Shown: piece by piece, positions 60,008 to 64,000 of the stretch
Layout: every line of letters starts with the position of its first letter
Numbering within the stretch: the first letter of the stretch is position 1
From: Haloterrigena gelatinilytica
Lineage (GTDB): Archaea; Halobacteriota; Halobacteria; Halobacteriales; Natrialbaceae
Length of the DNA: 64,000 nt
Assembly: GCF_013342145.1 (NCBI RefSeq)
Contig: NZ_JABUQZ010000001.1
Span: 372,001-436,000 of the forward strand
Direction: 5' to 3'
Program-made: the position numbers and the translations under genes
Notes under the pieces: generated by a model
Databases searched by the model: none
Seen by the model: only the letters and a program-made list of their open reading frames with translations
Told to the model about the DNA's origin: nothing

Positions 60008-60340
60008 TTACCATCGTTCGATACGGTACGGCCCGTCGACCGTCTCGAACCGGTCGATTCCGAGCACTCGGTCCGCCTCGCGGAGGGCCTGCCGTCCGGT
60101 CGCTTCGGCCGCGGTCGCGTCGTCGCCGTGGAGCGTCAGTCGACAGTCGATCGTCACCGCCAGCCCGTCGTCGCCCGCGTCGACCGCGCCGAGTTCCCTG
60201 ACGTCGGCGTACCGGACGATCGCGACCGACTCGAGGACCTCCTGTGCGGCGACGGCCAGTTCGCCGCCGCGTTCGAGGGGGACGTCGACCCGAAGGGTCG
60301 CCGCCGCGATGCGTTCGGTGACGGTATCGCGCTCGCTCAT
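60008..60340 (-). CDS. small conserved hypothetical
   Basis: 110 residues, no motif I know. Start SERDTVTERIAAATLRVDVP. Mixed alpha/beta look: ELAVAAQEVLESVAIVRYAD, then GLAVTIDCRLTLHGDDATA and a helix (ATGRQALREADRVLGI). It may be cytoplasmic. ATG 60340 preferred since the upstream seven residues precede no conserved sequence. Gap of 65 bp to the tenA end, same strand, so it may be co-transcribed with tenA. Confidence 0.62.
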   Translation of the reverse strand: MSERDTVTERIAAATLRVDVPLERGGELAVAAQEVLESVAIVRYADVRELGAVDAGDDGLAVTIDCRLTLHGDDATAAEATGRQALREADRVLGIDRFETVDGPYRIERW

Positions 60341-60404
60341 AGGCGACGGTTGGGACACCGACAGTATGACCTCACCGGTCCGCCCGTCTCTGTCGCGGCC
60401 GCGG

Positions 60405-61064
60405 TCAGAGCCCCCAGCCTTCGCGGGTGTAGGCCATCTCCCAGAAGCGGTACTCGAGTTTGGCGCTCGTCAGGAACGCCTCGCGCATCGCGTCGCGCTC
60501 GCCCGGATACCGCTCGCCGCAGTCGTCGACGAACGCCCGACACCACGCGGTGGCCTCGCGGAACTCCTCACCCGTGTACAGCTCGATGAAGGGCGTGTAC
60601 CGGTGGTCCTCCTCGGCGAGGTCGGCCATGTGCTCCGCGACGTCGAGATACCCCTGCATGCAGGGGTAGAGCGCCGCGGCGATCTCGGCGATCGTCCCCT
60701 CGTAGGCGGTTCGCACGAGGAAGTTCGTGTAGGCGTGGCAGGTCGGTGCCTTCTCGACGGCCTCGAGTTCAGCGGGCGAGATGCCGTAGTCGGCAGCGAA
60801 CTCCCGGTGGAGATCCATCTCGTGGTCCAAGACCTCGTGGGCGACCCCCAGCAGGTGGGTCATCGTCGCCTCGTCGCGAGCCTTCGTGCCCGCGATCGAG
60901 AACACCCGCGCGTAGTCGAGCAGGTACCGGTAGTCCTGTTTCACCCAGTGCTGAAAGGCGTCTTCGTCCAACGTCCCCGCCGCGAGTTCGCGCACGAACG
61001 GGTGGTCTTTCTGTGCCGCCCAGACGTCCGCTCCCGCCTCGAGCAATCGATCGCTGAAAGCCAT
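60405..61064 (-). CDS. tenA: thiaminase II (aminopyrimidine aminohydrolase)
   Basis: 219 residues. The catalytic Cys135 (ALYPCMQGYL) and Asp44 (VKQDYRYLLDY) match the known TenA positions. Also conserved: APTCHAYTNFLVRTAYEG and EYRFWEMAY at the end with the acidic Glu. TenA recovers the pyrimidine part of thiamine from degraded thiamine, feeding ThiD. A TATA box (minus TTATAATACC, 61091-61100) is 27-36 nt upstream, so a very short leader; there is no room for a TPP riboswitch. Neighbour genes are not thiamine genes. Confidence 0.93.
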   Translation of the reverse strand: MAFSDRLLEAGADVWAAQKDHPFVRELAAGTLDEDAFQHWVKQDYRYLLDYARVFSIAGTKARDEATMTHLLGVAHEVLDHEMDLHREFAADYGISPAELEAVEKAPTCHAYTNFLVRTAYEGTIAEIAAALYPCMQGYLDVAEHMADLAEEDHRYTPFIELYTGEEFREATAWCRAFVDDCGERYPGERDAMREAFLTSAKLEYRFWEMAYTREGWGL

Positions 61065-61480
61065 CTCGAGTCGACGCTAACGGGCAGCAAGGTATTATAA
61101 GTCATCGATACAACCCGTTGATATTCGAAACGTGGCTCGGTATCGCGTCTGGCTCGGAGAACTGACCGGAGACTCGACTCGAGGGGCGTCAAAGCACAGT
61201 GAGAGGATACACGCCGGGAGTGGATCGCTCGGTGGGGGACGAGCGGTTCGGGGAGCAGCCCCGGCGTGCTGGGTGAGAGGCAACTCGGTGTGCCGCTGTC
61301 GGTCTGGGGAGTGTTGACAACGGTGCCGACGATCGTCGGCGTCCAATACTCCGTTCCGATTACTCATAAATTTTCTGTATACTGTGGGTTATTTTATGTT
61401 GCTGCGAGGATCGGTCCTCGAGGGACGGTTACCACGCGATCGGCGGGGAGAAAAACGTAATCGAACCGCTCGCCGGCCGC
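61065..61480. other. 416-bp region: tenA promoter, then a possible elp3 terminator
   Basis: The tenA TATA box is at 61091-61100. An AT-rich stretch lies at about 61358-61402. On the minus strand after the elp3 stop, TACGTTTTTCT (about 61448-61458) is a U-rich tract 23 nt downstream, a plausible elp3 terminator. Two short frames in between look like noise. No structured RNA is apparent. Confidence 0.5.
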
Positions 61481-63142
61481 TTAGAGTCGTTTACTGACGT
61501 ACGGTCCGTCCTGGTGGTAGCCGAGTTTCTCCCGGTAGTACTCCCGGGCGCCGATCCCGGAGATGACGCTGACCTTGTCGTAGCCGGCGTCGGCGGCGAG
61601 TTCCTCGGCGCGGGCCATGAGTCGGCGGCCGTAGCCGCGGTGTTGGTGCTGGTCGGTCTCGCCCTCGTCGCCCACGGTGACCTCGCTGCCGTAGACGTGC
61701 AGTTCGCGCACGAGCGCGGCGTTCTCGAGTTCCGGCCGTACCGGGTCGTTGGGGAACCGCAGACGGCAGAAGCCGACGAGGAGGTCCCGCTCGAAGTCCT
61801 CGAAGGAGATGAAGTGTTCCGTCCCGCCGCAGGCGTCGTAGGTCATCACGTCGAGTTCGACGTTCTCGGGCGTCTCGTCGTTCATCCCGGCCTCGCGACA
61901 GCGGATGCAGTCGCAGGTCCAGCCGTGCTCGTCCATCCGCTTGCGGGCGAGTTGCCGGAGGTTAGACTTCCAGACACCGGCGTCGATGTAGTCCGCCGGG
62001 ATGTCCCGCTGGACGCGCTGCAGCCGCGTGTAGCGGGGGATCATATCCTTGATCTCGGCGACCAGTTCGGCGGCCTCGTCGTTGTCGAGCGGGTCGAACT
62101 CGCCCTCGTGCCACCAGTCGTAGGTCGCCGTCCCGCGGACGATCAGCGTCGGGTAGATCTTCAGGTAGTCGGGCTTCCAGGCCTCCTCCTCGAAGATCCG
62201 GCGGAAGTCCTCGAGGCACATCTCCTCGCTCATCCCGGGCTGGCCGGGCATCATGTGGAAGCCGACCTTGAACGCCGAATCCCGCAGCCGCTGGTTGGCC
62301 TCCATCGACTCCTGGACGCCGTGGCCGCGGTGCATTTCCCGATTTATGCGCTCGTAGGTGGTCTGGACGCCGACCTCGACTTTCGTCCCGCCGAGATCGA
62401 GCATGCGGTCGATCTGCTCGGGGTCGCACCAGTCGGGCTTGGTCTCGAACGTGGTGCCGATGTTGCGGACGTCCGCGGTCTCGTTTTCGGCGATGACGTC
62501 CTCGACGTACTTCCAGTCGTACTCCTCGGGGTCCTGCGCGAAGCTCTCGCCCTCGGCCGGTTCGGGCTCCTTCTCGACGTCGTAGTCGTTCATCGCCTCG
62601 AGGGCCCGCTTGACGAACCACTCCTGGTAGTCGTGGCTCCGAGCGGTCATCGTCCCGCCCATCAGGATCAGTTCGACCTTGTCGACGGGATGGCCGATCT
62701 CCCGCAGTTGCTCCAAGCGCAGCGTCACCTGCCCGTAGGGGTCGTAATCGTTCTGGACCCCGCGGGCGGCCGCGGGCTCCTCGCCGGTGTAGCTCTGGGA
62801 TGAGGAGAACTCCGAGTCGGGGCCGCCGGGGCAGTAGAGACACTTCCCGTGGGGACACCGCTCGGGCGAGGTCATGATCGCGACCGGCGAGACGCCCGAG
62901 GCGGTGCGGACGGGCTTGCGCTGGAGGACCGCCTCGAGATCCTCGCGGTACTCCTGGGGCGCGTAGTCGAGCAGTTCGGAGTTCTTCGGCACCTTCGGCG
63001 CCGAGTGTTCCGAACAGGCCTCGAGTTTGGCTTTCTCGACCTCGTCGCGCTCGACCTCGCCGTTGACGATCCGCTCGACGAGCGTCTCGCAGACCCGCTC
63101 GAACGCTTCGGTTTCGGTCGGTTCGGGCGTCTCGGTACTCAC
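61481..63142 (-). CDS. elp3: tRNA uridine(34) acetyltransferase
   Basis: 553 residues: a radical-SAM domain with Cys96, Cys101 and Cys104 (SPERCPHGKCLYCPGG) and a C-terminal GNAT acetyltransferase domain (about 455-553, HQHRGYGRRLMARAEELAAD). Further motifs are LILMGGTMTARSHDYQEWF and VQTTYERINREMHRGHGVQE, MMPGQPGMSEEMCLEDFRRI. Archaeal Elp3 works alone to attach a carboxymethyl group (via acetyl-CoA and SAM) at U34 of tRNAs. ATG 63142 gives a normal start with an acidic N-terminus. Alone on this strand, with tenA downstream. Confidence 0.95.
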   Translation of the reverse strand: MSTETPEPTETEAFERVCETLVERIVNGEVERDEVEKAKLEACSEHSAPKVPKNSELLDYAPQEYREDLEAVLQRKPVRTASGVSPVAIMTSPERCPHGKCLYCPGGPDSEFSSSQSYTGEEPAAARGVQNDYDPYGQVTLRLEQLREIGHPVDKVELILMGGTMTARSHDYQEWFVKRALEAMNDYDVEKEPEPAEGESFAQDPEEYDWKYVEDVIAENETADVRNIGTTFETKPDWCDPEQIDRMLDLGGTKVEVGVQTTYERINREMHRGHGVQESMEANQRLRDSAFKVGFHMMPGQPGMSEEMCLEDFRRIFEEEAWKPDYLKIYPTLIVRGTATYDWWHEGEFDPLDNDEAAELVAEIKDMIPRYTRLQRVQRDIPADYIDAGVWKSNLRQLARKRMDEHGWTCDCIRCREAGMNDETPENVELDVMTYDACGGTEHFISFEDFERDLLVGFCRLRFPNDPVRPELENAALVRELHVYGSEVTVGDEGETDQHQHRGYGRRLMARAEELAADAGYDKVSVISGIGAREYYREKLGYHQDGPYVSKRL

Positions 63143-63298
63143 TACACGTCTTTCGTCGCCGTTCGTGAATAAGCGTGTCGGACTCGCGAGTTCCCGCTCG
63201 AGCGATTCGGGACGGTGCGGACCGTCTCGACTCGAGACGATCCGAGACAGTCGGCGACGCGATCGATCTCGACCGGTCGAAAAGCGGCGGGGAGTCGG

Positions 63299-64000
63299 TT
63301 ACCGGCCGAACAGTCGCTTGAAGACGCTTCGCTTGCTCGGCCGTTCGGCGAGCATGACCGAGCAGTCGACCTCGTTGACGACGTCCAGGTGCAGCGAACT
63401 GGTCACGAGCCGCGAGAGGAGGCCCCGTTCGGTGGCGCCGATCAGGACCATCGTGTGGTCGCCGGCCTCGCGACAGATCGCGCCCTCGACGTCGCCGGAG
63501 TCGTCGACGATGATCTCGGCGTCGTGGAGGTCGTGGTCGATGGCCCACTCCTCTAAGAACTCCTCGCCGGCCCGTCGATCGTCGGGACTCTCGACGATGT
63601 GCAGCAGCGAGACGTCGGCGCCCCCGATCGTGCTGAGCGTCTTCGCGACCTCGGCGCTCAGATCCGAGTCCGGACCGCCGGCCGTCGGCAGGAGGATCCG
63701 CGAGGTGTCCAGCCCGCGATCCTTGACCACAAGGAAGTCACAGGGGAGCTGGCTGGTGAGTTCGCTGATGGGCCGTTCGGCGCGCGCGGCGTTCCACAGG
63801 TTGTTGTCGCCCCAGCCCATCACCACGAGGTCGGCGTGCTCGCGGACGGCGGTGTCGAAGATCTCCTCGAACGAGCGGTGCGTGACGACCGTCGACGTCT
63901 CGCTGTCGACGTTGCCGTAGTCGATCGACCCGGTGACGTCCGCGAGCAGGCTCTCGGATTCGTTGACGATCCGGGCGCGCTGTCGGTCGTTGCCGACCGC
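63299..64000 (-). CDS. C-terminal part of a USP-domain protein (probably an amino-acid transporter)
   Basis: The frame is open to the window edge, so the gene starts outside. 233 residues are seen, forming two universal stress protein modules: the end of the first (SFEEIFDTAVREHADLVVMG) and a second with SRILLPTAGGPDSDLSAEVA and DHTMVLIGATERGLLSRLVT. The end KRSVFKRLFGR is like the C-terminus of haloarchaeal APC-family cationic amino-acid transporters that carry two USP domains (from memory). The first ATG in frame (63826) lies inside a domain, so it cannot be the true start. Confidence 0.8.
   Translation of the reverse strand, partial: AVGNDRQRARIVNESESLLADVTGSIDYGNVDSETSTVVTHRSFEEIFDTAVREHADLVVMGWGDNNLWNAARAERPISELTSQLPCDFLVVKDRGLDTSRILLPTAGGPDSDLSAEVAKTLSTIGGADVSLLHIVESPDDRRAGEEFLEEWAIDHDLHDAEIIVDDSGDVEGAICREAGDHTMVLIGATERGLLSRLVTSSLHLDVVNEVDCSVMLAERPSKRSVFKRLFGR

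Noticed and set aside
61065-61104. TPP riboswitch in front of tenA
   Set aside because: The TATA box leaves a leader of only about 10 nt; the conserved riboswitch core sequences are not seen.

Overview
The window is chromosomal DNA from a haloarchaeon (class Halobacteria, most like the Natrinema/Haloterrigena group). The evidence is high GC with GC-ending codons, strongly acidic proteins, many leaderless promoters with a TATA box about 25 nt before the ATG, ATGA start/stop overlaps, haloarchaeal-only families (HTH10 regulators, DUF5799, DUF7282), diphthine synthase, Trm5 and archaeal Elp3. The genus is an inference from gene order and was not tested by a search.

Layout. (1) 1-5.6 kb: branched-chain amino acid genes ilvC, a small acidic protein, leuC and leuD, then a DMT exporter gene, then leuB. 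leuD carries an in-frame, double-hairpin insertion. (2) 5.9-11.8 kb: a complete fructose phosphotransferase locus (glpR, pfkB, ptfC, ptfA, ptsH, ptsI, ptfB). Inverted repeats sharing the hexamer TATTCG/CGAATA precede both glpR and ptfC. (3) 11.9-16.9 kb: alpha/beta hydrolase, a membrane protein, dph5, a Rieske protein, trm5 and tRNA-Thr(CGT). (4) 16.9-28.5 kb: an accessory, partly decayed stretch that starts with a duplicated tRNA 3' end. It holds a NicO-type transporter next to a NikR-like regulator, an Lrp regulator, a 43-residue zinc-ribbon protein, a tandemly duplicated HTH gene, a FabG/PhaB gene without its cofactor motif, a frame-disrupted GH15 gene, an HTH10 regulator, an exported carotenoid oxygenase and a frameshifted cupredoxin gene. 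(5) 28.7-33 kb: DsrE-like protein, a flavoprotein disulfide reductase with a His-rich tail, and the biotin importer bioY-ecfA-ecfT with a BirA-type operator. (6) 33.5-37.5 kb: a 1332-residue secreted protein with about 15 glutamine-rich repeats. (7) 37.5-44 kb: small haloarchaeal proteins, gamma carbonic anhydrase, a DUF3006/MBL pair, OsmC and a MEDS-GAF histidine kinase. (8) 44.3-46.8 kb: cydAB quinol oxidase. (9) 47-53.6 kb: UPF0173 hydrolase, MDR reductase plus thiolase-like protein, a RecJ-like DHH protein with degenerate motifs, and a SHOCT membrane protein. (10) 53.6-59.8 kb: a full seven-gene Mrp Na+/H+ antiporter operon on the minus strand. (11) 60-64 kb: a small unknown, tenA, elp3 and the C-terminal end of a USP-domain protein that runs off the window.

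How parts work together. Fructose enters through PtsI-HPr-IIA-IIB-IIC as fructose-1-phosphate, PfkB phosphorylates it, and GlpR probably represses the locus. BioY with EcfA and EcfT imports biotin and is probably repressed by BirA. The NikR-like protein probably controls the divergently placed NicO transporter. Mrp and CydAB serve ion homeostasis and low-oxygen respiration.

The strongest leads for something unusual are the glutamine-repeat surface protein, the palindromic insertion inside leuD, the paired hairpin element at 52.9 kb, the tRNA 3'-end copy beside the decay zone, and the predicted GlpR and BirA operators. No phage, transposase, integrase or CRISPR array was found.
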